Origin: Planctomycetota bacterium
GTDB taxonomy: Bacteria; Planctomycetota; Phycisphaerae; Tepidisphaerales; Tepidisphaeraceae
DNA: 49,014 nucleotides
Assembly: GCA_023417885.1 (NCBI GenBank)
Contig: JAEZED010000170.1
Span: 1-49,014 of the forward strand
Reading direction: 5' to 3'
The notes beneath the pieces were generated by a model that was not told the origin of the DNA, made no database searches, and saw nothing but the letters and a program-made list of their open reading frames with translations. The translations under genes and the position numbers were made by a program. Positions 22,868 through 30,905 of this stretch are shown piece after piece (the first letter of the stretch is position 1; every line of letters begins with the position of its first letter).

Positions 22868-23111
22868 TCACTTTGATCCTGCCCATGTGCCGCTGCGAGA
22901 GAAGAAAAGGCGCCACGGGCCGTAGGCGCGACGGAACAGTACGAACAGCACGATCCAGATGTTCAAGGCGTAGAAGACAAGGACTGCTCCAGCGGCAACC
23001 GGGCGCCCGTCGACGAGCCGGGCAATCCCCCTACAGGAGTGTGAGGCCCCAGGCGACTGGTGCTCCCAGCAGGTTGATCCACAGCAACATGTAGTGGAGC
23101 TTCCTAATCAT
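22868..23111 (-). pseudogene. Small two-helix membrane protein, apparently frameshifted
   Basis: Reading the minus strand from ATG 23111 gives MIRKLHYMLLWINLLGAPVAWG and then a stop (TAG) after 26 codons. One base out of phase, from about 23040 on, the frame is open again to a stop at 22868 and encodes DGRPVAAGAVLVFYALNIWI and an aromatic/basic tail. The region is 244 nt, one more than a multiple of three, so removal of a single base would restore an 80-residue protein with two hydrophobic segments. The junction lies near runs of four and five G. A TACGTT box sits 7 nt before the ATG. It may be a true pseudogene, an assembly error, or chance; I do not recognise the family. Confidence 0.45.
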
Positions 23112-23118
23112 GTCGTGC

Positions 23119-23124
23119 AACGTA
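23119..23124 (-). promoter_or_regulatory. Possible -10 box before the frameshifted small gene
   Basis: TACGTT lies 7 nt before the ATG at 23111 on the minus strand and fits the window's TANNNT pattern. Confidence 0.25.
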
Positions 23125-23162
23125 TCTCAAGACTTGCGGCGGTAAACCGCAAGTTGACGCCG

Positions 23163-23783
23163 CTACTCAGACTCTGACGACGCTCGAATCGCCGCCTCCA
23201 CATCGCCGAGCGAAAGTGGGCGGTTCTGCCGGCCATAAACGTCATGCAGTTCGAGGGCGGCGAGCCACAGAGTGGTGTCTCGAAACTCGTCCTTCATCGC
23301 CGAATTCCGCACCTCCACCGCAAGCCGCTCGGCCGCTGGGCGTTCGAACGGCAGGTTCGCGAGCACCCGGTCGAAATGCGCATACGTCAACCTTGCGCTA
23401 CGAGCGACGCCGAGAGCGCAGAAGCGATTGCCGAAGCCAATCCCGTTCGCGCCGGCGAACTTCCAGTTCGCGGGAAGGCGATCGGCCGGAGCGAGATTCT
23501 TCGCGACCCACGTGTCCGTCAACCTGCTCGAACGCAGCAGGCCAAAGCACCGGGTTTCGGTGGTGCGAATCTGGCCGCTTGTCAGATCAACCGACGTGGA
23601 CACCTCGCCGTACGACGCGAGCAGCGCCATCGCCGTCGCGGCTAGCGCGATGGCGATGAGAACCACTCCGTGCACGAGCCTTCGGAGGAAGGGAGGACGG
23701 GTGCGGCCGTAGTCAAGCGGCGCTGCCACAGCAATCACAAGAGTACCACAGCATTGCACCTCAACCAACGCTTGCCCCTCCAA
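23163..23783 (-). CDS. Hypothetical membrane-anchored protein
   Basis: Up to 206 residues, with one strong transmembrane helix (residues about 38-58, VVLIAIALAATAMALLASYG) after a basic stretch, then an extracytoplasmic or periplasmic domain: VDLTSGQIRTTETRCFGLLRSSRLTDTWV. The pattern of a helix followed by a 'D-x-x-x-G-x-x-R' strand is common in planctomycete hypothetical proteins of unknown function. The start is uncertain: the longest frame begins at TTG 23783, and GTG codons between there and the helix are possible. Its start is 5 nt from the stop of the next upstream gene, so the two are probably co-transcribed. No enzyme motif was found. Confidence 0.6.
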   Translation of the reverse strand: MEGQALVEVQCCGTLVIAVAAPLDYGRTRPPFLRRLVHGVVLIAIALAATAMALLASYGEVSTSVDLTSGQIRTTETRCFGLLRSSRLTDTWVAKNLAPADRLPANWKFAGANGIGFGNRFCALGVARSARLTYAHFDRVLANLPFERPAAERLAVEVRNSAMKDEFRDTTLWLAALELHDVYGRQNRPLSLGDVEAAIRASSESE

Positions 23784-23787
23784 AGTT

Positions 23788-24312
23788 CTAACGATGTTGC
23801 TGACGGCTCACGTTTAGCGCTTGCACCACCCCCGCCGCGGCGAGGCCGCCGAGGAGGTACCAGAGGAAGGCCATCAGCTTCGTCTGCGGCGTTCGGCGGC
23901 TGGGGGCGGAGCCGAGCCCAAGGTGCGGCGGGAGCACGACGGCGCCGATTCCCGCGACGGCGCCCAGGAGCGTGCCCTTGAGCCACGCGCCGCGCGACCC
24001 GCCGAGGCCGACGAGCGCGTAGTAGAGCGTGTTGGAGACGATGTCGCCCGCGAGCGCCATCGACTGGAGCGTGTCGGTCTCCGGCGGCTCGAGGTGAGCG
24101 GCGCGGAGGCCCTTTGCGATGGCGCGCCGGCCGAGGATATCCATGCGGGGCGCCGTTTCCGGGATCGTTGCTTTCGCGACCTGGTGGATGAGCGTGACGG
24201 TGAGCGCGCCGGCGAGCCCGGCGATGCCGGCACCGGCGAGCGGACCCATCGCCTCGGTACTGATCTCGCCCCTGCCGGCACGAGATCGCGTTTGATGCGC
24301 TGTGGCGGTCAT
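23788..24312 (-). CDS. Conserved multi-pass membrane protein of unknown function
   Basis: A 174-residue protein with about four hydrophobic segments. Characteristic stretches are GIAGLAGALTVTLIHQVAKATIP, APRMDILGRRAIAKGLRAA, MALAGDIVSNTLYYALVGLG and RTPQTKLMAFLWYLLGGLAA. I recognise this as a widely distributed family of unassigned membrane proteins; the function is unknown. ATG 24312 is chosen because a TAGAGT -10 box lies 7 nt upstream and homology starts soon after; the open frame reaches much further into non-coding DNA. Confidence 0.72.
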   Translation of the reverse strand: MTATAHQTRSRAGRGEISTEAMGPLAGAGIAGLAGALTVTLIHQVAKATIPETAPRMDILGRRAIAKGLRAAHLEPPETDTLQSMALAGDIVSNTLYYALVGLGGSRGAWLKGTLLGAVAGIGAVVLPPHLGLGSAPSRRTPQTKLMAFLWYLLGGLAAAGVVQALNVSRQQHR

Positions 24313-24319
24313 GGCGCCG

Positions 24320-24325
24320 ACTCTA
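24320..24325 (-). promoter_or_regulatory. Leaderless-type -10 box of the 24312 gene
   Basis: TAGAGT on the minus strand is 7 nt before the ATG. The same hexamer lies before the receiver-like gene at 1256. Confidence 0.4.
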
Positions 24326-24597
24326 CCGGCATGGTCGCGACGCGCGGACGCGTCAAATCGGATCGTCGCGACCCGTAGCGCACCAGGGAATCGGATGATT
24401 CTCCTCGCGTCATCCGCGTTTGCGTGCAGCCACGCGTGATCTTCAGGCGCGTGGTGCGCGCGTGCGCTTCCGCCAGTGCACCACGACGGGTGAGGGTGTG
24501 GCCGCGCGACTCGACCCCGAGCGGCCACGGGTCGAACTGGCGGCGCGTCGGGCCCGGCGTGTCGCGACGGCGGCGACGATTCTGATCCGCTGGTGCC

Positions 24598-24720
24598 GCG
24601 GGCACTCGGAATCGGGAGTCGACGCTCCAAACCCCTTGCGCCTGGAGCCCTGACAAGGCTGTCGGGCGCGCGTAGTGCCCTGTTGTACCCGGAGCGCGAC
24701 TCCCGATTCCGCGTGCCCGC
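24598..24720. repeat. Long imperfect inverted repeat
   Basis: Left arm 24598-24628 and right arm 24691-24720 pair over 29 bp with one mismatch and one bulged base; 62 nt lie between, with smaller stems inside. It begins 60 nt beyond the stop of the DUF1080 gene. It could be a structured RNA, an unusual terminator or the remnant of a small mobile repeat. Confidence 0.75.
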
Positions 24721-24779
24721 CACGCGTGTCGTCCGCTGCGCGCTGTTGGACAGGTGGCGCCGTGTCGTCTGAGCCCCCA

Positions 24780-25505
24780 TCAGTCCGACTTGCCCGCAGT
24801 CTCATCCCTCCCCGCATCGCGTTTCGCATCGAGAACTCGGATACGCGCGTTGCGGATCTCGACGGCGCCGTCGCGGCTCAGGTGCTGAAAGCCGATGTGC
24901 CCGCGCCTCGGGCGATCCCTGATCGGCGGCGCCATCGTTCCATCGTGACGCGGCACGGGCTGGTCGAACTCGTCGAGATTCACATCCTGGATCGTCTCGC
25001 CGTTGAGCGTCGCCTTCAGGTGCGAGCCAGTCAGCTCGATGCGAACGCGGTTCCATTCGGTCGGGCGATACGCCTGCTTCGTCGGCGCGATCGCGCGGTA
25101 GATTCCGCCCGTCAGCTCGCTCTCGGCGGCCTGGGTGTTGTAGCGATAGTCGGCGACCTGGAACTCCAGCCCGTCGAACGCCGGGTCGCCTTTCATTGGC
25201 GCACGCAGTGCCACGCCGGCATTGCCGAGCGCGGTGAGCCGAATCTCGAACTCGAGGACGAAGTCACCGTACGTCGCTTCGCTGATGAGCCACGTTCCGC
25301 GGCGCTCGCCGGAGCGAAGCACGCCGTCGCGCACCGTCCACCGCACCTCCTCAACGGGCCGGGACACGTCCGACCACTCCGTCACCACCCACCCCGCCGG
25401 CACGCCTTCTTCCGGGAAGAGCGGGACGAATCGGTCCGTCTCACTGGCCGGTCGCGTCGCTGGCTGCAGGAGGAGCGCCAGCAACAACCAGATCGCGATG
25501 CGCAT
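24780..25505 (-). CDS. Secreted DUF1080 (3-keto-disaccharide hydrolase-like) protein
   Basis: A 241-residue protein with an N-terminal signal peptide (IAIWLLLALLLQPATRPA, residues 3-20). The mature part is a DUF1080/concanavalin-like beta sandwich: FVPLFPEEGVPAGW, WTVRDGVLRSG, YGDFVLEFEIRL, NAGVALRAP, EFQVADY and EWNRVRIELTGSHLKATLNGE with the closing GHIGFQHL. The family is hugely expanded in planctomycetes; characterised members hydrolyse 3-keto-glycosides, others simply bind glycans. It is exported to the periplasm or beyond. A TGGAG sequence precedes the ATG at 25505. The long inverted repeat lies downstream. Confidence 0.9.
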   Translation of the reverse strand: MRIAIWLLLALLLQPATRPASETDRFVPLFPEEGVPAGWVVTEWSDVSRPVEEVRWTVRDGVLRSGERRGTWLISEATYGDFVLEFEIRLTALGNAGVALRAPMKGDPAFDGLEFQVADYRYNTQAAESELTGGIYRAIAPTKQAYRPTEWNRVRIELTGSHLKATLNGETIQDVNLDEFDQPVPRHDGTMAPPIRDRPRRGHIGFQHLSRDGAVEIRNARIRVLDAKRDAGRDETAGKSD

Positions 25506-25571
25506 GCGGTGGCTCCAGGGGTTAAGGTACCCCGGAGTGTAACCTCGCGTGCTCGAGGCGGGACGGGACTG

Positions 25572-25871
25572 CTACTTATCGCCCTGATGCCGGCCCAGGA
25601 CGCGCCTCTGGTCCGCCTGACGCGAATCGGGCGTGCCCGTAGCGCCGACATCGGTGTTGAGGTCGCTGCCGACGACCTCGCCGGTGTTCTCCGGGAGGTT
25701 CCGGTGCAGCTCGTGGCCGGGGTCGCTCTCGACGTTCCCGCGTCCACCTTCGGGCAGATCCGACGCTTCGACGCGTTCGATGCTCGTCGGGCCGGTGGGA
25801 TGGTTCGAGCGATCGGGAGAGCGATCGTCTCGACTGTTCCTTCGCTCGGTTCGATCTTCTTTGCGTTTCAT
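25572..25871 (-). CDS. Small hydrophilic hypothetical protein
   Basis: A 99-residue, very polar protein: basic at the start (MKRKEDRTERRNSRDDRSPDRS) and Gly/Asn/Asp-rich later (HRNLPENTGEVVGSDLNTDVG), with no predicted membrane segment or fold. The composition suggests a disordered protein. It is favoured over the opposite-strand frame because its residues do not look like a codon shadow. It lies 39 nt from the stop of the large membrane protein upstream and 66 nt from the DUF1080 gene downstream, all on one strand. I do not recognise a family. Confidence 0.5.
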   Translation of the reverse strand: MKRKEDRTERRNSRDDRSPDRSNHPTGPTSIERVEASDLPEGGRGNVESDPGHELHRNLPENTGEVVGSDLNTDVGATGTPDSRQADQRRVLGRHQGDK

Positions 25872-25910
25872 GCGGGTGCCCGGGTGCAAGCGACATGCCC
25901 GCGAGGCGTC

Positions 25911-27026
25911 TCATGCGACGGAAACGCGCCGCACTTTCGCCACCACGGCCGCCGCCAGCAGGATCAGGACGCCCCCTGCCGTCCAGGGCATCAGGCCCGC
26001 CAGGAAGCCCAGCGCGAAGAAGGGGAGCGCCAGGAAGCACGCGAGCCAGTAGAGGCGCAAGTCGGCGCGGCAGATCATCACCAGCAGCACGTAGCCAGGG
26101 AAGAAGAGCCCGTAGAACGCCATGTAGCCGCGGTAGATGATCTCGCCCGCCCCGAGCTCCAGGAAGCGGAAATCGGCCAGCTCTCCTCCAAGCGCTGCTA
26201 GCCCGAGCACCGCGGCGGCGGCGATCCCCAGGAGTGTCGCCGGGCTCACGCGCGTCACCGCGGAGTGGGCGGCGACGGTGAAGCAGACCTGCGCCGTGAG
26301 GTGGGCGGCCAGGAGCCATCCAGCGACGCCAGCGAAGCCGCCCGCGCTCCAGGGCGAGGCGTAGAAGAGCGTGAAGAGGATCATCGCCAGGAAGAGCACG
26401 CCGAAGCCGAGCGTGAAGGCGATGCGGGCGCCGGCGCGGTCGGTCTCGTAGCGCGCGTGGAGGAACGTGGCGTCGAGGTACGGACAGAGCAGGAAGCCCA
26501 GCAGGCACGCCGGCGCCAGCCCGACGAGGTGCCAGGGCGGGTCGTCGCCCGTCGGCGGCGGCGGCTCGAGCACGCCGCCCGAAGCGAGCATGAGGAAGAC
26601 GGCGGCGCTGAGCACCCAGACGGCGATGGCGTTCAGCGGGATCCCCAGGCCACGCGCCAGCGGATAGCTCACGGCGCACACCAGGGCCGCGAGCACCAGC
26701 AGCACGCCGCCCGTACCCACGAGCGTCGGAAGCAGCCACATCAGCGCGAAGAGCTGGAAGCTGATGGTGACGGCGGTGAACGTGGTGACGGCGGCGCCGT
26801 GGTCGGCGACGATGCGTCCCGCGGTCTCGCGCGAGCGGAGGACCCATCCCATGGCGGCGGCGCCGACGACGTTGGGGATGGCGAAGACGATCCATCCCCC
26901 GACGCCATAGTCGCGAACGAGGAGGACCGGCAGGTACATGCCGATGACCCAGGTCCACGAGCTGGCGAGGTAGAAGCCCCACCCGACGGCGGAGGCGAGG
27001 GACGTTCGCGGCGGCTCGTCGTGCAT
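25911..27026 (-). CDS. Multi-pass membrane protein of unknown function
   Basis: A 371-residue protein with about ten hydrophobic helices. The first two (AVGWGFYLASSWTWVIGMYLPVLL, then GGWIVFAIPNVVGAAAMGW) faintly resemble the start of sodium:solute symporters, but the sodium-site motifs were not identified. A non-membrane loop PPPPTGDDPPW sits near residue 160. No signal peptide cleavage site, catalytic motif or nucleotide-binding motif is present. It lies between the hotdog protein gene and the small hydrophilic gene on the minus strand and may form a unit with them. No Shine-Dalgarno or -10 box stands out before ATG 27026. Confidence 0.7.
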   Translation of the reverse strand: MHDEPPRTSLASAVGWGFYLASSWTWVIGMYLPVLLVRDYGVGGWIVFAIPNVVGAAAMGWVLRSRETAGRIVADHGAAVTTFTAVTISFQLFALMWLLPTLVGTGGVLLVLAALVCAVSYPLARGLGIPLNAIAVWVLSAAVFLMLASGGVLEPPPPTGDDPPWHLVGLAPACLLGFLLCPYLDATFLHARYETDRAGARIAFTLGFGVLFLAMILFTLFYASPWSAGGFAGVAGWLLAAHLTAQVCFTVAAHSAVTRVSPATLLGIAAAAVLGLAALGGELADFRFLELGAGEIIYRGYMAFYGLFFPGYVLLVMICRADLRLYWLACFLALPFFALGFLAGLMPWTAGGVLILLAAAVVAKVRRVSVA

Positions 27027-27111
27027 CGGGTGTGGCGGGTCGGGTCGGGCGGAGCGCCGCTCGGCGTCGGGTACCGGCGTCGGTGGGCCTGCTGTGAAGT
27101 GTAGATGGGGA

Positions 27112-27873
27112 TCAGGCGCGGGCGCGCTGCATCGCGGCGCGCTGCTTGTCGCGCTGGCGCAGCTTCTTCTGGCGGACCTTGGCGTGGGTCTTGGGCGTGA
27201 CGTGGAAGGTGATCTCGGCCCGTCCCACCCGCTTTTCGCGCTCGCCGGGCTTGACGCCGAGCTGGCGCACGTCCATGTCGAGCGTGATGTTGAACTCCCC
27301 GCCGCTTGCGATGAGCGCCTTCAGGTCCTGCTTCGGCTCCGCGCGGTAGACGGCCGGCCCGAGGCACGGACGCAGGAACGTGTAATTCAGGTTCTTGCAG
27401 ACGACGGTGTAGTCCCCGCCCGCCTCCCCGAAGACGTACATCCCGCCCGCGATCTCGGTGTTGGCCAGCAGGCTGGCGCCGGCCATGGCGTTGTACCAGT
27501 TCTTGTTGAACTTGGTGAAGGGGAGGACAGCGGCGAAGCTGCCCCCCTCGTCGCCGAGCTCGCGGTCGCCGGTCTTGCGCATCTTGATGCCGCTCCAGAA
27601 GGCCAGCGGCAGGAAGAGGAGGGAGAAGATGCGGTGCCAGAAGTTGTCGCGCGTGGAGAGGCGGGAGAGGAACGCCTCGACCCGGTCCACCCAGCTCACC
27701 TTGCCCGGCTCCGCGGCCTCGGCATCCTCGGCGGGGCGCCGGCGAGGGGGGGAGATCATGCGGACGCGCGGCTCGGCACGCGTGTCGGGCGCGGCGAAGC
27801 CATGGTCGCCGTCAATGCTCTCTTCCAGATCGTCCTGGAGCGTCTGAGGATCCTGGCTCGCCACGGGCGTCAT
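27112..27873 (-). CDS. DUF4442 hotdog-fold protein
   Basis: A 253-residue protein. The first 75 residues are polar and probably disordered. The rest resembles the DUF4442/PaaI thioesterase-like hotdog: NWYNAMAGASLLANTEIAGGMYVF, then DYTVVCKNLNYTFLRPCLGPA, ending with EITFHVTPKTHAKVRQKKLRQRDKQRAA, a basic tail. Such proteins often act on acyl-CoA, but a catalytic residue cannot be assigned. ATG 27873 is preferred over ATG 27924 because a TAGGAT -10 box lies 8 nt upstream; the longer start has no spacing for a ribosome site. Confidence 0.8.
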   Translation of the reverse strand: MTPVASQDPQTLQDDLEESIDGDHGFAAPDTRAEPRVRMISPPRRRPAEDAEAAEPGKVSWVDRVEAFLSRLSTRDNFWHRIFSLLFLPLAFWSGIKMRKTGDRELGDEGGSFAAVLPFTKFNKNWYNAMAGASLLANTEIAGGMYVFGEAGGDYTVVCKNLNYTFLRPCLGPAVYRAEPKQDLKALIASGGEFNITLDMDVRQLGVKPGEREKRVGRAEITFHVTPKTHAKVRQKKLRQRDKQRAAMQRARA

Positions 27874-27881
27874 CGTCGGAA

Positions 27882-27887
27882 ATCCTA
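27882..27887 (-). promoter_or_regulatory. Leaderless-type -10 box of the DUF4442 gene
   Basis: TAGGAT on the minus strand lies 8 nt before the ATG at 27873. Confidence 0.35.
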
Positions 27888-28026
27888 GGCGTTGGAGCGT
27901 TCCCTCGTGGGGGCGTTTTATCATCTCACCATCGCCGACCGGGGGACATCGTGCGGTTGCAGCCGGGCATCGGCCGCCGTAGGGTCATGATGCAACTTCC
28001 GGACCGATTTCACCTGAGACCGATAC

Positions 28027-29778
28027 ATGAGCACTCCGAACGATTCCCCGAACAGCTCCCGCACCGCGGAGGGAGCCCGCAGACCCCGCCAATTCGTCCC
28101 CGCCGACTTCGTGCCGGACCAGTGGGAGAAGATCGCCCCTTTCACGCAGCAGCTCCTGGACCGGGAGATCAACAGCCCCGCGGAGCTTGAGCGCTGGCTG
28201 GCGGACGCTTCGGAGCTGTCGGCCGTGGTGGACGAGTACGGGAGCCGGCGGTACATCGACAAGAGCTGCTACACGTCGGACGCGGAGATCAAGCGGCTTT
28301 ACCTGGACTTCGTCGAGAACATCGAGCCGAAGCTCAAGCCGGTGATGTTCGCGCTCCAGAAGAAGTTCCTGTCCAGCCAGCACGCGGACCAACTCGCCGG
28401 GCACCGGTACGACATCCTGAAGCGGAAGTGGCAGGCGGAGGTGGACATCTTCCGCGACGAGAACGTTCCGCTGGAGACGGAGGTGACGAAGATCGTCACG
28501 CAGTATGACGAGGTCTGCGGCGAGATGACCGTCAGCTTCGAGGGGAAGGAATACACGATGCAGCAGATGGCCCGTTTCCAGGAGGAGACGGACCGCGGCC
28601 TGCGCGAGCGCGCCTGGCGCGCCGCCACCGACAGGCGGCTGGCGGACCGGGAGCGCATCGACGACCTGTTCGACCAGGTCCTGCCGCTGCGCCAGCGCAT
28701 CGCCGAGAACGCCGGTTTCAAGAACTACCGTGACTACCAGTTCAAGGCGCTGAAGCGATTTGATTACACGCCGGAGGACTGCCACGCCTTCGCGGCCGCG
28801 GTCGAGAAGCACGTCGTGCCGCTCATGCGCGACCTGGACGCGCAGCGCCGCGAAGCCCTGGGCGTGGCAAAGCTGCGGCCGTGGGATCTGGCTGTCGATC
28901 CGAAGGGGCGTCCGCCGCTGCGTCCGTTTGACGAGGGGGACATCGAGTCGTTCGTCCGGACGACGACGGGCGTGTTCGAGAAGCTTTCGCCCGAGCTCGC
29001 GGCCGACTTCGACAAGCTGCGCCAGCTCGGCAACCTCGACCTGGACAGCCGCAAGGGGAAGCAGCCGGGCGGGTACCAGTGCAACCTGGAGGAGACGGGC
29101 GTCCCGTTCATCTTCATGAACGCCGCCGGCCTTCAGCGCGACGTGGAGACGCTGCTGCACGAGGGTGGCCACGCCTTCCACACGCTCGCGGCCGCCGGTG
29201 AGCCGCTCACGTTCCTGCGACATGCCCCGATGGAGTTCTGCGAGGTGGCGAGCATGAGCATGGAGCTGCTGGCGCTGCCTTACATGGACGCCTACTTCGA
29301 CAACCCGGAGGACGCCGACCGCGCCCGCCGGCATCAGCTCGAGGGCGTCGGCATCCTCGGCTGGATCGCCACCATCGACCAGTTCCAGCACTGGATCTAC
29401 ACGCATCCGGGCCACTCGCGCGACGAACGGACGGCGGAGTGGAACCGCCTGCTGGGGCGATTCCACCACGAGGTGGACTGGAGCGGCATCGAGCCGGCGC
29501 GCGACGCGATGTGGCAGCGCCAGCTTCACCTGTTCCACGTCCCGTTCTACTACATCGAGTACGGCATCGCGCAGCTCGGGGCGCTCCAGATCTACAACAA
29601 CTCCAAGCAGGACGCCGCCAAGGCGCTTGCGGACTACCGCAACGGACTGAAGTACGGCGGAACGCTTCCGCTGCCGCAGTTGTTCGAGGCGGCGAACATC
29701 CGCTTCGACTTCGGCGACTCGACGATCAAGCCGCTCGTGGAGACGATCCGCCAGGATCTGAGCAAGCTTCCCGTTTGA
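28027..29778 (+). CDS. M3 family oligoendopeptidase
   Basis: Cytosolic zinc metallopeptidase of 583 residues that degrades short peptides. The zinc motif HEGGH is at residues 378-382 (HExGH form typical of M3/PepF). The downstream Glu ligand falls in FCEVASMSMELLALPYM. The N-terminal helical half (FVENIEPKLKPVMFALQKKFL and so on) and the C-terminal YIEYGIAQLGALQIY are typical of this subgroup. There is no signal peptide. ATG 28027 gives an N-terminal polar stretch before homology begins. It stands alone between a divergent hotdog gene and sugE. Confidence 0.93.
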   Translation: MSTPNDSPNSSRTAEGARRPRQFVPADFVPDQWEKIAPFTQQLLDREINSPAELERWLADASELSAVVDEYGSRRYIDKSCYTSDAEIKRLYLDFVENIEPKLKPVMFALQKKFLSSQHADQLAGHRYDILKRKWQAEVDIFRDENVPLETEVTKIVTQYDEVCGEMTVSFEGKEYTMQQMARFQEETDRGLRERAWRAATDRRLADRERIDDLFDQVLPLRQRIAENAGFKNYRDYQFKALKRFDYTPEDCHAFAAAVEKHVVPLMRDLDAQRREALGVAKLRPWDLAVDPKGRPPLRPFDEGDIESFVRTTTGVFEKLSPELAADFDKLRQLGNLDLDSRKGKQPGGYQCNLEETGVPFIFMNAAGLQRDVETLLHEGGHAFHTLAAAGEPLTFLRHAPMEFCEVASMSMELLALPYMDAYFDNPEDADRARRHQLEGVGILGWIATIDQFQHWIYTHPGHSRDERTAEWNRLLGRFHHEVDWSGIEPARDAMWQRQLHLFHVPFYYIEYGIAQLGALQIYNNSKQDAAKALADYRNGLKYGGTLPLPQLFEAANIRFDFGDSTIKPLVETIRQDLSKLPV

Positions 29779-29864
29779 TGGGGGGCGGGGAATGACGCCA
29801 GAGTTGGAGCAGGTGCGGGGCGCCGGCCGTTCGCACGGGCGTTCACTTGACCGGAGCAGGACAG

Positions 29865-30257
29865 ATGGCCTGGCTGATGCTGCTGATCGCGGGACTGCTC
29901 GAGGTCGTCTGGGCGATCGGGCTGAAGTACACGCGCGGCTTCACGGTGTTCTGGCCGAGCGTGATCACGATCGCCGCCATGGTCGTGAGCATGGGCCTGC
30001 TTTCGTGGGCGCTGCGGACGATCCCGGTCGGCACGGGCTACGCCGTCTGGACGGGCATCGGCGCGGTGGGGGCGGCGATTCTCGGTATCGTGCTGTTCGG
30101 CGAGTCGCGCGACGTCATGCGGCTGGTCTGCATCGGGCTGATCGTCACCGGCATCATCGGCCTGAAGCTCGCCACTCCCGACACTCCGGCGCCACGGGCC
30201 GGCTTACCAATCAATCAGCCCGAGCCGGATGAGAACGATGCCCCGAACGCGAATTAA
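29865..30257 (+). CDS. sugE: Small multidrug resistance family guanidinium exporter
   Basis: A 130-residue four-helix inner-membrane transporter of the SMR family, Gdx/SugE branch, which exports guanidinium in exchange for protons. Diagnostic residues are in place: Glu13 in GLLEVVWAIGLKYT, GTGYAVWTGIGAVGAA in helix 3, and IGLKL at the end of helix 4. A soluble C-terminal tail of about 23 residues is longer than in E. coli. ATG 29865 has GGAGCAGG upstream. It overlaps the start of trpF by 29 nt, so the two are co-expressed. Confidence 0.93.
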   Translation: MAWLMLLIAGLLEVVWAIGLKYTRGFTVFWPSVITIAAMVVSMGLLSWALRTIPVGTGYAVWTGIGAVGAAILGIVLFGESRDVMRLVCIGLIVTGIIGLKLATPDTPAPRAGLPINQPEPDENDAPNAN

Positions 30258-30900
30258 GATCTGCGGCGTGATGACGGTGGACGATGCGCTGGCCGCCTCC
30301 GAGGCGGGCGCCGACGCCGTCGGGATGATCCTCTACGCGCCCGGCGCCGCGCGCCAGATCGACGCCAATGCGGCGCGCGAGATCGCGATGAAGCTGCCTC
30401 CCTTCGTCTCCGCGATCGGCGTGACGGTGGACTGTCCTCCGACCCGCGTGCGCCAGCTCCTGGCGCACGTGCCCCTCTCCGGCGTGCAGCTTCATGGAAA
30501 GGAGACGGTGCAGGACGTGCGCTCCGTGCAGCCGACGTCCGCCATCAAGAAGCTCGCCGCGACATCGGAGCTTGCGGAGAACGTGCAGTCCTGGGCGAAG
30601 GCGATCGTCCCGAACCTGACGGCGCTGCTGATCGACTCGCCGGGCGAAGGCGGCTCCGGCACGCCGGCCGACTGGAGCGCGGTGGAGCGCATGCAGTCGG
30701 CGGTGGATCGCGCCGCCCTTCCTCCGCTCGTGCTCGCGGGCGGGCTGACGCCCGAAAGCGTCGGGGAGGTCGTGCGTCGCTTCCGGCCGTGGGCGGTGGA
30801 CGTCAGCAGCGGCGTGGAGGACGAGCCGGGACACAAGTCACCGGAGCGGATGCGGGCATTCGTGCAGGCAGTGCGCGAGGCCGACCGAGCGGCGGGCTGA
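30229..30900 (+). CDS. trpF: Phosphoribosylanthranilate isomerase
   Basis: Third step of tryptophan synthesis from anthranilate: isomerises phosphoribosylanthranilate to CdRP. This 223-residue TIM barrel has the catalytic Cys in RIKICGVMT and the Asp in LLIDSPGEGGSG, followed by the phosphate-binding LAGGLTPESV and AVDVSSGVED. No other trp gene is near. It overlaps sugE by 29 nt (20 nt if ATG 30238 is used; both starts are plausible). Its stop is 5 nt from the convergent lipoprotein stop. Confidence 0.95.
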   Translation: MRTMPRTRIKICGVMTVDDALAASEAGADAVGMILYAPGAARQIDANAAREIAMKLPPFVSAIGVTVDCPPTRVRQLLAHVPLSGVQLHGKETVQDVRSVQPTSAIKKLAATSELAENVQSWAKAIVPNLTALLIDSPGEGGSGTPADWSAVERMQSAVDRAALPPLVLAGGLTPESVGEVVRRFRPWAVDVSSGVEDEPGHKSPERMRAFVQAVREADRAAG

Positions 30901-30905
30901 GCCGG

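Larger units (their letters stand above)
24313..24779. other. 467-bp stretch without a convincing gene
   Basis: Both strands carry open frames here, but their translations are Arg/Ala/Pro-rich shadows with no recognisable family. The right half contains the long inverted repeat 24598-24720 described separately; the left 280 bp show no clear structure apart from repeated GTCGCGAC octamers. Confidence 0.5.

Noticed and set aside
22873..23094. 73-residue plus-strand frame after glcD
   Set aside because: Arg/Gly-rich shadow; the minus strand of the same DNA carries the more protein-like frameshifted membrane gene.
29790..29864. Guanidine riboswitch before sugE (a CGC-ACGG-GCG hairpin is present)
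   Set aside because: Class II needs two stems capped by ACGR. Only one weak three-pair stem has the loop; the other candidate loop reads ACGC. Class I and III features were not found.
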